This document shows positions 10,594-21,792 of a stretch of 64,000 nucleotides of DNA, piece by piece. How positions within the stretch are numbered: position 1 is the first letter of the stretch; each line of letters starts with the position of its first letter. The translations under genes were made by a program, and so were the position numbers. The notes beneath the pieces were generated by a model that was not told where the DNA came from, made no database searches, and saw only the letters and a program-made list of their open reading frames with translations. Origin of the DNA: Ailurus styani (Eukaryota; Chordata; Mammalia; Carnivora; Ailuridae); the NCBI GenBank assembly GCA_002007465.1, contig LNAC01000860.1, positions 441,225 to 505,224 on the forward strand, read 5' to 3'.

Positions 10594-12195
10594 ACAACCA
10601 TTAGCTCTGAGCTGATCGGTAAGGCTGAAAACAGGCGTAAGTAGTTCTCCAAAATCTGGAATGAGATGGTTAGAGGCAGGCCAAGGGGAGGTTCTTAGCA
10701 AGATGAGACTTCTGAGCAGAGCGCTTGGTCTAAGAGAATCCCAAGTGTAGCCGGCAGGGGGCGACAAAGAGGAGAGAAATGGCGAAATAGTACAGGCCAG
10801 GGAAGGAAGGCCAGAGCGGAGTTGTGTGGGTGGTGTCCCACTGTGGCGGGAGGTCGGGGGTGTGCCTCCAATCGGCCTTAAAGTCCAGTACTCTGAACAT
10901 AGCCCCTGACACTCAACCAGGCATTAATTTTTCCTCATTATAAATGCTTTTCACAGGCATTCACTCACTTGGATGTGTCCTTCCCCCAAAGCTAACAAGC
11001 TTGGCAAACCTGTTCTTCTTAACAAAACATTGTGCCACTAGGAGGACTTTTTTTTTTTTTTTTTTTTAATAATTATATTTCTTAAGCCACTGGAATGGCT
11101 CAGGACCTGACAGGCAAGAAGGGTCTATCTCACACGGGAATATGCCAAGCCCAGTTGGGGCTACCTAAGGTCAGGCAGCAGCGCCTTTTCTCATAGGGCT
11201 GGGTCAATTTGCTCTTTTAGCTCACTTGCACTATCCCTGCAAATCTGGCCATACTTCCTCCTCCTGATCTAAAATATTCCAGTTTTTAATTAGTTCCAGG
11301 CCTGTCGATGTGACTGCCCCATCTGCACAATGCATTTGTGCCAATTCAAAGTCTGAAGCTGATGAACTAATATAGCCAACTGAAGACCTGTTGAAGGAAG
11401 CAAATGGAGCCACACTGTTGCTGGAAAATTCTCCTGGAGAGCCTGCCAATGCCCGGGCCCTTTCCAAGCCATGCCTGAACCAAGGGCCTGTTATGAAATG
11501 GCTGATGGATTCTATATTCTGTCCCTGCCTCTCCGGAACCAGAGGACATGGGATACACACTTGAGTGGGTGCACACTCCCCATAATCTGGGGGATAGGTC
11601 CATGATCAATAGCTTCCTCATAGGTGTGCATGTGAGTAAGGGGTCATGGCCCAGATCCAGGAAGGGCCAGCAGAATGGAGGAAAAATAAAATTAACACAG
11701 GTACAGTTTTGGTTTCGTTTTGTTTTGTTTCCAATATGCAGCCTCATTTGCCCCTGAAATCCAGAGCCAGCCCTTATGTGTCTACAGCTCAGTGTCCCCT
11801 TCCTCTTCTGTGGTTAATAGTGTTAAAGACTTTTGTGTCCAATGTTGTCCCTTAATAGTATTCTTTTCTGCTTATTAATATAGAAAGAGGAAAAAATACA
11901 TATACATAAACATACATGTTCGATATATACGTATGTGTGTATACATCCATATTTATGTACAGAATTTAAGTTTGAATTAATGCATTTAAGTCCAGTGTGT
12001 TCCTTCATACCATACTTCAGCATAATATTAATGTTTAAATCATCATCCTGGAAATAAAATTATACCATTCATCTGGGAAAATTTCTCGTATCAGCAGGGA
12101 GTATGTTTGGTAGACTTCAATTCAGGCTTTTTTAGACATGTCATGGATACTAAGTTGTCCCATTTTTAGTGCCTTCTGAAAACATACTTTTAATT
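10594..12195. other. Unique DNA with a poly-T run
   Basis: No repeat family is firmly recognised. A long T run lies near 11049-11067. Several overlapping frames of 60-126 residues (minus strand, 11231-11747) have no recognisable domains and look like chance frames. Confidence 0.45.
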
Positions 12196-12199
12196 AATT

Positions 12200-12345
12200 T
12201 GCTTACTCCTTCACTTGATATATATTTATTGAGTGCCTACTGTGTGTCAAGCTAAATTGACTATTTAGCAGTGAGCAATATAAAATACATAGACAAAACC
12301 CCTACTTCATGGAACTTACATTTTCATATTATTTACCTTCTACTT
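12200..12345 (-). repeat. L2 LINE 3' end, reversed
   Basis: Reversed L2 tail: 'atatatttattgagtgccta', 'ctgtgtgtcaagct', 'cagtgagcaatataaaatac', 'tcatggaacttacattttca'. Confidence 0.75.
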
Positions 12346-13930
12346 ACTATCTTTCAAAAAAATGAAAATGAAGGCATCCCACATACTTAATATTCCCTGA
12401 TGATCATCGCTAGCTCATCATAATGTTGTCATAACTTCTCTGAGCTGTGAGATCCTATTCATAAACTCTGTGGGTTACCTTTGTCTCTGACAGTTTCTTC
12501 AAGGTCATTCTCCCATCACAGGTGAAACGGCATTGACCCCCATCCCTATGCCATTCTGTGATTTGCTGACCTTTCTCACAGGGACTTTCTGAGGTTCATA
12601 ATGGTTGGATCACACTTCCAGTGCTGGGAGTATACGCTTTCTCAGCCTGGCAGAGGTACAGATTCTGACTGAGATAGTAGGGAAAAGCCTAGTCTTAGTC
12701 ACTGAACTGGATAAAACAAGAAAACACGCAGTTTCAAACTGGCTCACTGGACATCCCTCTCAGGGGAAAGGTAAAACAAAAACTCCTTGTGTTTCAGTGA
12801 CACTGGTGTGCAAATGTGAGAACAACACGTCTCTTTGGATGCTCTCCTGTCAACCTGTCGAATTGCTCCTGAATGCCGCCCAGGTCTGAGGGGGAAAAAC
12901 GCCATATGACATCTCTCAGGATCTCTTCCCGTCAACCCCTCTTCTCCTCACTGTGCCCTCCAGTCTCATTCCCCAGAGTGCCGATGAATCCCTTCTTTTA
13001 CTACCTCCCGCATAGCTTCTCCCAAGCCCTGGATTTTGTAAGAGTGTCATCACAAAGCAGGGAGTGCCTATCCAAGGGAATCAGGTAGAAGAACCGAAAT
13101 GTTTTGCTGGGATTAACCTGTAGTAAGGCAGTCAAAAGCCCAAAAGGAAATCAGGAATGGGAGCCCACCTTTTGATTTGGCTTCACCCAGTCAGGATTAG
13201 ACAGGCTTACCTATGACCTGTGGTGTTGAACAGGCCTGTCAGTTAAAACTAAACACATTTCACAGTGGCGGCCAGCCAAAAACATAAATTCTGCCAAAAA
13301 CTAAACACTGCAGAAGGTCTGCCTAGTCTCAAAACTTCTATGCCAGCTTCACTATACACAGTACACGGTGGGTGTGACTTTGCAGAGCACTGAGGGGGCA
13401 CTGTGCAGTAAGGGGGTAAGTTCTCGAAGCCTTCAGCTCTCTAGATTTGGGGAAGGGTCTCAGGATTCTTTTTCACCTCCTATGAAACAATCAAGGCTAG
13501 TGTGGGGAAATGATTAAGAAAAAGGGCCATGTAATTCAGAGAATACTATTCTCCCTGAAGAGCTTCAAAAAAGAAGTTTCCAGAGACCCCCCCAGGGGGA
13601 ACCAAGCAAGCGGGCAAGGATTGTGAGGAAATGCAGGGAGTCTCTGTGGGTTACTCTTTTAAGGTATTTGAGGTTGCAAGTAAGGGCAGAGTAGAGGCTT
13701 GTAAGAAGGTTGAATTTGAGGAAATGAGGGCTGTTGCTTTGTTTTATTGTCTATTTTAAAATTCTGGGAGATCTAAGAATATCTCATATGGCATCAGATT
13801 TGTGGATTCAACTTTGCAGGGTAGGAATAGTGTGGTGACATTTGGGAACCACATGGATATATACCCAATGACTTGGGAATGTGGGAATCCATAAATAAAA
13901 GGGCATACATTGTCCAAGAAGAAATATGTG
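12346..13930. other. Unique DNA
   Basis: No repeat, RNA gene or exon is recognised. The open frames at 12605-13088 overlap on both strands without domain content. Confidence 0.45.
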
Positions 13931-13934
13931 TGCA

Positions 13935-14310
13935 TAGTTCACTGCCTTTGTTTAACAAATATTTCTGAGGGATTTCTATGTGCTGGGTGCTGAGAATAAA
14001 ACAATGTAGTTTCTCTCCAAGCACCTGACATTTCTTGGGAGAGTCAGACACACAAGCAGGCAGCTAGGAGGGCTGGGATACGGGCTATCCCAGGCAAAAG
14101 CACAGAGTACTGTTAGGGTATACAGGAGGGGCATCTTACTCAGTTTTAGAGGGGTGTTGAAGAAATCAGAGGAATTTCTGGAAGGACCTGGCTGTGGGAG
14201 TCAAGTCAGTGAAAGGAAAGTTTTCTAAGTAGAAGAAGTGGCACCTACAAAGTGATATCATGGAAGGTCTATTGGAGAAGAAGACATTTGAGCAGGGACC
14301 TGGAGAAGGT
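13935..14310 (-). repeat. L2 LINE 3' region, reversed
   Basis: Reversed L2 order: 'tttaacaaatatttctgagg', 'tatgtgctgggtgctgagaa', 'caagcacctgacatttcttg', and more distally 'catttgagcagggacctgg'. Diverged but in the right order over about 370 bases. Confidence 0.6.
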
Positions 14311-14329
14311 GGGGGTCGGGGTGGGACCA

Positions 14330-14432
14330 GAATGTTCAGTTGTGTGTAACTGTAACACCCAGTGCTCATCCCAACATATGTCCTCCTTATTTAAGAATAC
14401 ACATTCAAAAAAAAAAAAAGAATACACATTCA
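14330..14432 (-). repeat. Short L1 3' UTR-like piece plus poly-A insert
   Basis: 'aacacccagtgctcatccca' resembles the reversed carnivore L1 3' UTR seen again near 42825. Just after it, AGAATACACATTCA is present at 14394-14407 and again at 14419-14432, with only 11 A residues between the copies. Confidence 0.5.
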
Positions 14433-15410
14433 GCTTTCACAATATTGAAACATTCTGACTCTCATCCTTCCTCTGTGACTTCACCCTCTTCACATTCAAG
14501 ATTAAGAGGAGATCATCATTGCTTTGGGATTTTATGAAGACCTGCTGTGATGGGAAGGTTGCTGCTCATCACACATGCTTCCCTCAGTTCTCCTGTGTTG
14601 GACCAACCCCATACCTTCCTTCAGAGGCACCCAGTACATTAAATCTGGGACCTCTCCAAACTTCTATGGCATAAGCTAGCTCATTATGTTTTGGCATTCC
14701 TCCTGTCTGCACCGAGGTAGACTTTCTCTGCCCTGCTCAGTTAGTTTCTAGTTTTCTAGAACCTATCTTGTTGGCATCTGCTGGGTTTTCAGAAAGGACT
14801 GGAAATAAGCCCCAAGTGAGAAGCTGTTTTCTCAAGCAGCCAATCCAAGCTTTCTTTCCTTCTCTACCCTTCCTTATACTTCTGTTTTAACATCCATTTA
14901 GAGACCCAAGTTCCCAGATATGTGGACAGTTAGAGCAGGAAGAAGGTAGGAATGACATCTATTGATGTAAGTAAGATAAGAGAGGTGAGGCTGGAAGAAC
15001 AGGCCTTGTGCAGTCCCTTTCAGGTGTTGCCATATTTTTTGTACATAACTTTTGCAGAAAGATAACAACTGATTGCATTCAAAAGGTACTCAGGAATAAA
15101 TGTCCTTGCTCTAGTATAAGGGCTAAGCAATTATATTTGGTGAGTCCTATCCTACAGACCAGCAGAAAAATACCAGATAAATATTTGCTAGTCAGTTGAA
15201 ATTTAAAAGAGAATGTGTCTCAAAATGTCTTCCCAATTAAGCAGGGAGAGCACTGCACTAGCGAGGGGAAAACATTAGAGACCCACTTCATGGATGGCAC
15301 ACATGAGGATCCCTGCTGAGAAGATTCTTTCCTGTGTGAGCTCTTGCATGCTACTCATATATATACTTTCTAATTTTGATTCACATAAACTCTTTCACTG
15401 TGTGAAAGAG
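14433..15410. other. Unique DNA
   Basis: Nothing recognised beyond short chance frames. Confidence 0.5.
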
Positions 15411-15413
15411 ATA

Positions 15414-15595
15414 GAGGGGGCCTGGGTGGCTCCATCAGTTAAGCATGGGACTCTTGATTTCAGCTCAGATCATGATCTCAGTTGTCAGATGGATTCCCGA
15501 GTTGGGTTTTGACCTGCTTTAGATTCTCTCTCTCTCCCTGTCCCCCTACCTCCCCCCCCCAATTAAAAAGAGAGAGAGAGAGAGAGGGGAAATTT
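15414..15595 (+). repeat. Carnivore tRNA-Lys SINE, old copy
   Basis: Head 'gggcctgggtggctccatca', a degenerate body, a CT tract, a C run and then an AG-rich end in place of a normal A-tail. Strongly diverged. Confidence 0.8.
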
Positions 15596-17403
15596 TTTGG
15601 TTCATTTATAAAAGTTGCAAAACTCTGTTACTACTAACTTACAGAGCCCTACTAGTAAAATAAAAAGACTGATTATATTCATGAATATAAGTGCAAAAAT
15701 ATTAAATAAAATACTTGTTCAACAAAATATTAAAAAATAACTATGGATAACATGATTTATTCCATGAGTTTAAATATTTTTAAGTTACTTATCACTAACA
15801 ATAAATTAATGTCAAGTGATAATATAAACTTGAACAAAATCCTATCCAATCTTGTTTTTTAAGCATATTTAAAATAGAAATGGTTAAGTATTTTAAAACG
15901 ATAAAGAACAAAGTATTTGGGATGTTAATATCACTAAAAAATAAAGGAAGATCTTTATGGAAAATTGGGTTTGGAAATGCTATTTAACACATAATAAATA
16001 ACAGGTCAAAACTCACCACCAACACCAGAGTTCTTATTTGTAGAGCTTCTCAGAAGATTTTATATGCTAATATGCATGTGAATTTCCAGGAAGCTATTTA
16101 ATATAGAGTTTATCTAACCATTAATCTTCTTCCCTTATTCATTAACATGCTCTGGGAGTCATTTCTTTCTTGACAAGAAGGTCTAGTCTCAGTGCTAAAC
16201 TATGAATTAAGTTGATTCTGGAAGATCCAGCCAATGCAATATACCATGAACAGAGAAGGAGTTACAAGTATAGTAAAGGATGATGATAATTTATCAGTTG
16301 TTACAAATTACTTATTTTCCCTCTTAGTAAAACGAAGAGAACCAACTAAAACTTATGTATACTGGAAAAATAATTTCTTTCCTAATAGCAAAGAAAACAA
16401 AATGATACATAGGTACAACTTCAGCATGTACAGTGCAACATTAAAGACACAATGTAACATTACCAAGAGACAGAGGAGATCTGGAGAAATAATACAGCTG
16501 TATTACTGGAAAGGAGTGGTACACAGATGTTTGTTCTCCAAAATTAATTTTAAGTTCAAATCATAAAAGTCATGATGTTATTTATGTAAGGGTAAGGGTG
16601 AGAGGAAAAAAGTTTGATAATGTGTCTTTAAAACACATCTGGAAGAATAAATAACTGGAGAATTGCTACTAAGAAAATCCTGAAAAGGACAAGGAAAATA
16701 GATTTTCCTTTATATAAGATATAAAAATATCTTGCAAAGTTACCCTAGTAAGATAACTAATAGAGGAACACACAGGCATAAAATGAAAATGACATTGATT
16801 TTAGAGTATATGAACAGCTCTTTCAATGCATTTGAATTTTGAATATTTGTGAATATAATTTGTGAAATGTAATATTTGTGAAGGTTTGTGAATATTACTA
16901 GAACACAGAGCAAACCTGCTATCACAAGTAATTGAGAAAAGAGGGAAGATTATTTCAGAGTCTTTTGGGGCAACTGATGTACTCTTGGAAACAAATCACG
17001 ATAATGTCCTTTTTCACAAGACCAAACTAAAATGTGCATCTAATAGATTGAACAGCAAAATGTGAAACAGTGAAACTGTATCAGGAGTAGAAGAAAATAG
17101 AGGGAAATGGGGATCTGATTTCTGAGATCAGTCTTTCTAATCATAACTCCAAAGAAGGAGACAAATGAAGCTATGAAGGAAAACTTCACACATTGATTAA
17201 CTTCTTAAGATTAAAAGGCAAATACACATTGGAAAATATATGAAAAATATGAAAACCATTTATCAAAATTAATTATACAAAAAGTTGATAAAGGTAAACT
17301 CATGACTAATTCACAAGTGTAGAAATACAAATAATAAATATAAACCAAAAGCTCAACTCAGTGATTATCAAAGAAATGTAAATTTAAAATAATGGTGCAT
17401 GGT

Positions 17404-18299
17404 GTAAGACAATGGTTGAGTTTCATTCTTCTGTATATAGCTGTCCAATTTTCCCAGCACATTTATTGAAGAGACTGTCTTTTTTCTATTGGGATTTTTT
17501 TCCTGCTTTGTTGAAGATTAGTTGACCATAGAGTTGAGGATTAATATCTGGGTCTCTATTCTGTTCCATTGCTCTATGTGTCTGTTTTTGTGCCAGTACC
17601 ATGCTGTCTTAGTGATCACAGCTTTATAATAGAGCTTGAAATCTGGCAACGTGACGCCCCTGTCTTTGTTTTTCTTTTTCAACATTTCCTTGGTGATTCG
17701 GGGTCTTTTCTGATTCCATATAAATTTTAGGATTGTTTGTTCCAGCACTTTGAAAAATACTGTTGGTATTTTGATCGGGATGGCATTAAAAGTATAGATT
17801 GCTCTGGGCAGCACAGACATTTTAACAATGTTTATTTTTCCAATCCATGAGCATGGAATGTTTTTCCATCTTTTTGTGTCTTCTTCAATTTCTTTCATAA
17901 GTGTTCTGTAGTTTCTAGAGTATAGATCCTTTGTCTCTTTGGTTAGGTTTATTCCAAGGTAATCTTAAGGTTTTTGGTGCTATTGTTAGGGAAATCAATT
18001 CTCTAATTTCTCTTTCTACAGTTACATTGTTAGTGTACTGGAAAGCAAATGATTTTTGTATCCTGCTGCATTACTGAATTGCTTATGAGTTCTAGTAGTT
18101 TGGATGTGGAGTCATTTGGGTTTTCCACATAAAGTATCATGTCATCTGCAAAGAGAGAGAGTTTGACCTGCCTATTTGAATACCTTTTATTTCTTTTTGT
18201 TTTGTGATTGCTGTTGCTAGGACTTCTAGTACTATGTTCAACAATAGTGGCAAAAGTGGGCATCCTTGTCGTGTTCCTGATGGTAAAGGGAAGGCTCTC
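17404..18299 (-). mobile_element. 5'-inverted part of a twin-primed L1 (ORF2 fragment)
   Basis: The minus strand encodes L1 ORF2 reverse transcriptase pieces: '[20 protein letters not shown]', the catalytic '[15 protein letters not shown]' block and, further on, '[20 protein letters not shown]' and '[19 protein letters not shown]'. Frames are broken, so it is a dead copy. In L1 order its last residues join directly onto the plus-strand part that starts at about 18300, so the two parts form one insertion with its 5' half inverted. Confidence 0.9.
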
Positions 18300-19540
18300 A
18301 ACTCTAAAGGGATGAAAGACCTGAATGTGAGATAAGAATCCATCAAAATCCTAGAGGAGAACATAGGCAGTAACCTCTTTGACATTGGCCATAGCAACTT
18401 CTTTCAAGACACATCTTCAAAGGCAAGGAAACAAAAGCAAAAATGAACTTTTGGAACTTCATCAAGAAGTCCTTCATCAAAAATCTTCTCCACAGCAAAG
18501 GAAACAGTCAACTAAACAAAGAGGCAACCCACAGAATGGGAAAAGATATTTGCAAATGACACAACAAATAAATGGCTAGTATCCAAGATCTATAAAGAAC
18601 TTCTCAAACTCAACACCCAAAAAACAAATAATCAAGTCAAAAAATGGACAGGTGACATGAACAGACACTTCTCCAAAGAAGACATACAAAGGGCTAACAG
18701 ACACATGAAAAAATGTTATTTTCATTAGCCATCAGGGAAATTCAAATCAAAACCACATTGAGATGCCACCTTATACCAGTTTTTGTGGCAAAAATTGACA
18801 AGGCAAGAAATAACAAACGTTGGAGAGGTTGTGGAGAAAGGGAAACCCTCTTACACTGTTGGTGGGAGGGCAAGTTTGTCAGCCACTTTGGAAAACAGTG
18901 TAAAAATCCTTAAAAAGTTAAAAATAGAGCTACCCTATGACCCAGGAATTACACTACCAGGTATTTACCCCAGAGATATAGATATAGTGAAAAGAAGGGC
19001 CACATGCACCCCAATGTTCATAGCAACAATGTCTACAATAGCCATACTGTGGAAGGATCCAAGATGACCTTCAACAGAAGAATGGATAAAGAAGACATGG
19101 TCCGTATATACAATGGAATATTACTCAGCCACCAGGAAGGATGACTACCCAACATTTGCATCAACACGGATAGAACTGGAGGGGATTATGCTAAGTGAAA
19201 TAAGTTAAACAGAGAAAGACAATTATCATATGGTTTCACTTATATGTGGAGCATAAGGAGTAGCATGAAGGAGAAGAAAGGGAAAAATGAAGGGTGGGAT
19301 CAGAGGAGGAGATGAACCATGAGAGACTATGGACTCCGGGAAACAAAGTGAGTGTTTCTGAGGGAAGGGGATTGGGGGGATGGGTTGGCCTGGTAACGGG
19401 TATTAAGGAGGGCATGTATTTTATGGAGCACTGGGTGTTGTATGCAAACAATGAAGCATAGAACACTACATCAAAAACTAATGATGTACTGTATGGTGAC
19501 TAACATGACATAATAAAAACATTAATTAAAAAAATAAAGT
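18300..19540 (+). mobile_element. 3' part of the same twin-primed L1
   Basis: The plus strand starts in ORF2 at 'gatgaaagacctgaatgtga' and runs through 'WRGCGERETLLHCWWEGKF'- and 'ELPYDPGITLPGIYPRD'-like text, then 'tcaacagaagaatggataaa'. The 3' UTR follows ('gagcactgggtgttgtatgc') and the end is A-rich ('cataataaaaacattaatta'). Several frame breaks; non-functional. I found no clear target-site duplication because the surrounding L1M is also A-rich. Confidence 0.9.
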
Positions 19541-19726
19541 CAGGTATGAAATTATGGAAAAAAGTAATGGTGATATGTCATGTTCATATTAAATTAGTAG
19601 AAATTAAGAAATGCTTAATTTTTGTAATGTTCCAAACACTGCTATTGAGAGTGTATGTTGGTACAGGTTTTCTAGAAGGTAATTTAGAAATATATATAAA
19701 GAGCCTCAAAAAAGTTTGTAATTTTT

Positions 19727-19950
19727 TAAAGACTTTATTTGTTTGTTTGTCTATTTATTTATTTATTTATTTATTTATTTATAGAATAAGAGGAGCCTAG
19801 GGTGGGGGCGGAGGGAGGAGAGAGAGAATCTTCAGCAGATTCTGTGCTGAGCATGGACCCAGACACGGGGCTCAGTCCCACCATGACCCTGAGATCATGA
19901 CCTGAGCTGAAATCCAAAGTCAGATGCTCAACTGACTGAGCCAAACAGGA
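19727..19950 (-). repeat. Carnivore SINE (first of a tandem pair)
   Basis: Reversed SINE with a long TTTA tail at about 19750-19783 and head end 'ctgagccaaacaggaacct'. Flanked by 'tttgtaattt' copies. Confidence 0.85.
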
Positions 19951-19974
19951 ACCTGAAAAATTTGTAATTTGTAA

Positions 19975-20153
19975 TTTTTTTTTTTATCAAAAGAGAGAGT
20001 ACGAGCAGGGAGGGGCAGAGGGAGAAAGAGAAAAAGAATCTTAAGCTGGGGGCAGAGCCTGACATGGGGCTCAATCTCACCACACTAAGATCATGACCTG
20101 AGACAAAAATCAAGAGTCAGATGCTTAACCAACTAAACCACCCAGGTGCCCCC
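19975..20153 (-). repeat. Carnivore SINE (second of a tandem pair)
   Basis: Reversed SINE with a T-run tail, body 'gagcctgacatggggctcaa' and head end 'aaaccacccaggtgccccc'. It is also bordered by 'ttgtaattttt', so the same short L1M target sequence appears three times around the pair. Confidence 0.88.
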
Positions 20154-21692
20154 AAAGCTTGTAATTTTTGACCCACTATTTCTGCCTTCAATAATGTACC
20201 CATTGGAATAAGTAAAAAACCCATATTACTGTGCCCGAAAATGTATATTACAATTTTTATTTATCAGTAAAAATGGGGAGACAGTAACTGCTCCAAAAAT
20301 GAAGAATGATTGCAAATATTGTGATGGGTTCAAATAATGAAATGTAATACTGACATTAAAATTCATATTTTAAAAGAATATTATTTAATAATACTGTAAA
20401 CAATTGTGCTGAAATATTATAAAAAGAGACAAGACACAGAAGTTTATGTATTCGATGATCCTGAATTATCTTTGAAAAAGACTGGATAGAAAAAATACAA
20501 TGTTAACATGATTATCAAAGTGTGATTATGGATAATTTTTAAATACTCAAAATAATTCTTAACACTTAAAAAGTTTCCCTAAAACTAACTTTTATACATT
20601 AAATATCAGGTAGACACAGCACATTCCATTGTAGACATGAAATAGCTGAATGAATGAGTGCATTCCAACTGGCAGTTTTATTGTGTTCCTGGAAAGAACC
20701 TGAGGAGTCCATGTTGGGATGCATTCTGTTTACTTTTTCATTTTAATTTTCTTTGTTTTATTCCAGAATAATTAATGTACTGTTTATATTAGTTTCAGGT
20801 GTACATTATAGTGATTCTACAATTCTAAACATTACTCAATGCTCATCATGAGAAATGTCCTCTTAATTACCTTCACCTGTTTCACCCATCTTCCCACCCA
20901 TCTCCTCTCTGGGAACCATCCATTTGTTCTCTGTAGTTAAGAGTCTGGTTTTTTGTCTGTCTCTTTTTTTATTTGATCGTTTGTTTTGTTTCTTAAATTC
21001 CACATATGAGTGAGATCATATGGTATTTGTCTTTCTCTGACTGACTTATCTAACTTAACATTATACCCTCTAGATCCATCCATGTTGTTGCAAATATCAA
21101 GCTCTCATTCTTTTCTATGGGTCAGTGATATTCCATTGCATATATATACCATATCTTCTTTATCCATTCATGTATCTATGGACATTAGGTTGCTTCTTTA
21201 TTTTGGCTATTGTAAAAAATGTTGCAATAAATATAGGGTTGCATATATAGTTTTTTCAATTTATTGTTTTCATATTCTTTGGGTAAATACCTAGTAATGT
21301 AATTACTGCATCATATGATAATCTTATTTTTAATTTTTTTGAGGAAATTCCATGCTGTTTTGCACAGTGGCGGCACCACTTTTCATTCCCACCGATGGTG
21401 CGCAAGAACTCATTTTTCTTCACATTCTTGTCAATACCTGTTGTTTCTTGTGTTTTGATTTTAGCCATTCTGACAGGTATCAGGTGATATTGTGGTTTTG
21501 ATTTGCATTTACCTAATGATGAGTGATGTTGGGCATCTTTTTATGTGTCTGTTAGCCATCTGTATGTCTTCTTTGGAAAAATGTCTGTTCATGTCTTCTG
21601 CCCATTTTTAATTGGGTTATTAAAATTAAATTTAATTTAATTATTAAATTAAATTATTAAAATTTTAATTGGATTGGGGTTTTCTGGTGTGG

Positions 21693-21792
21693 AGGTGTAT
21701 ACAATTTTTTAAAATTTTTTTAAAGGGGGCTCATTTATTGTCACTGTTCCAAATATACAAAAAATTAGAAAATAACCCCCCAGGTGTATACA
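21693..21792 (-). mobile_element. Tiny retro-insert: polyadenylated transcript end inside L1
   Basis: The 11-bp duplication AGGTGTATACA (21693-21703 and 21782-21792) flanks 78 bases (21704-21781) unrelated to L1. Read on the minus strand, the insert ends with a canonical AATAAA (complement of 21734-21739), about 13 bases of sequence, then an A-rich tail. Those are the hallmarks of a processed retro-insertion of the last ~55 bases of an mRNA or similar transcript. The parent gene is not identified. Confidence 0.75.

Larger units (their letters stand above)
15600..20570 (+). repeat. Ancient L1M element (composite, split by later insertions)
   Basis: Plus-strand ORF2 fragments appear at 15650-15850 ('aagtgcaaaaatattaaata', 'gataacatgatttattccat') and about 16240-17400. 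L1M 3' text ('cactgctattgagagtgtat', 'tttgacccactatttctgcc', 'aaaaagactggatagaaaa') continues to about 20570. The element is interrupted by the inverted L1 at 17404-19540 and the SINEs at 19727-20153. All frames are broken. Confidence 0.7.

Noticed and set aside
13586..13603. Short palindrome CCCCCCAGGGGG
   Set aside because: Low complexity and short; likely chance.
17518..18397. Reverse-transcriptase-like proteins as possible genes
   Set aside because: They are pieces of L1 ORF2 in several frames with stops, from a dead inverted L1 copy.
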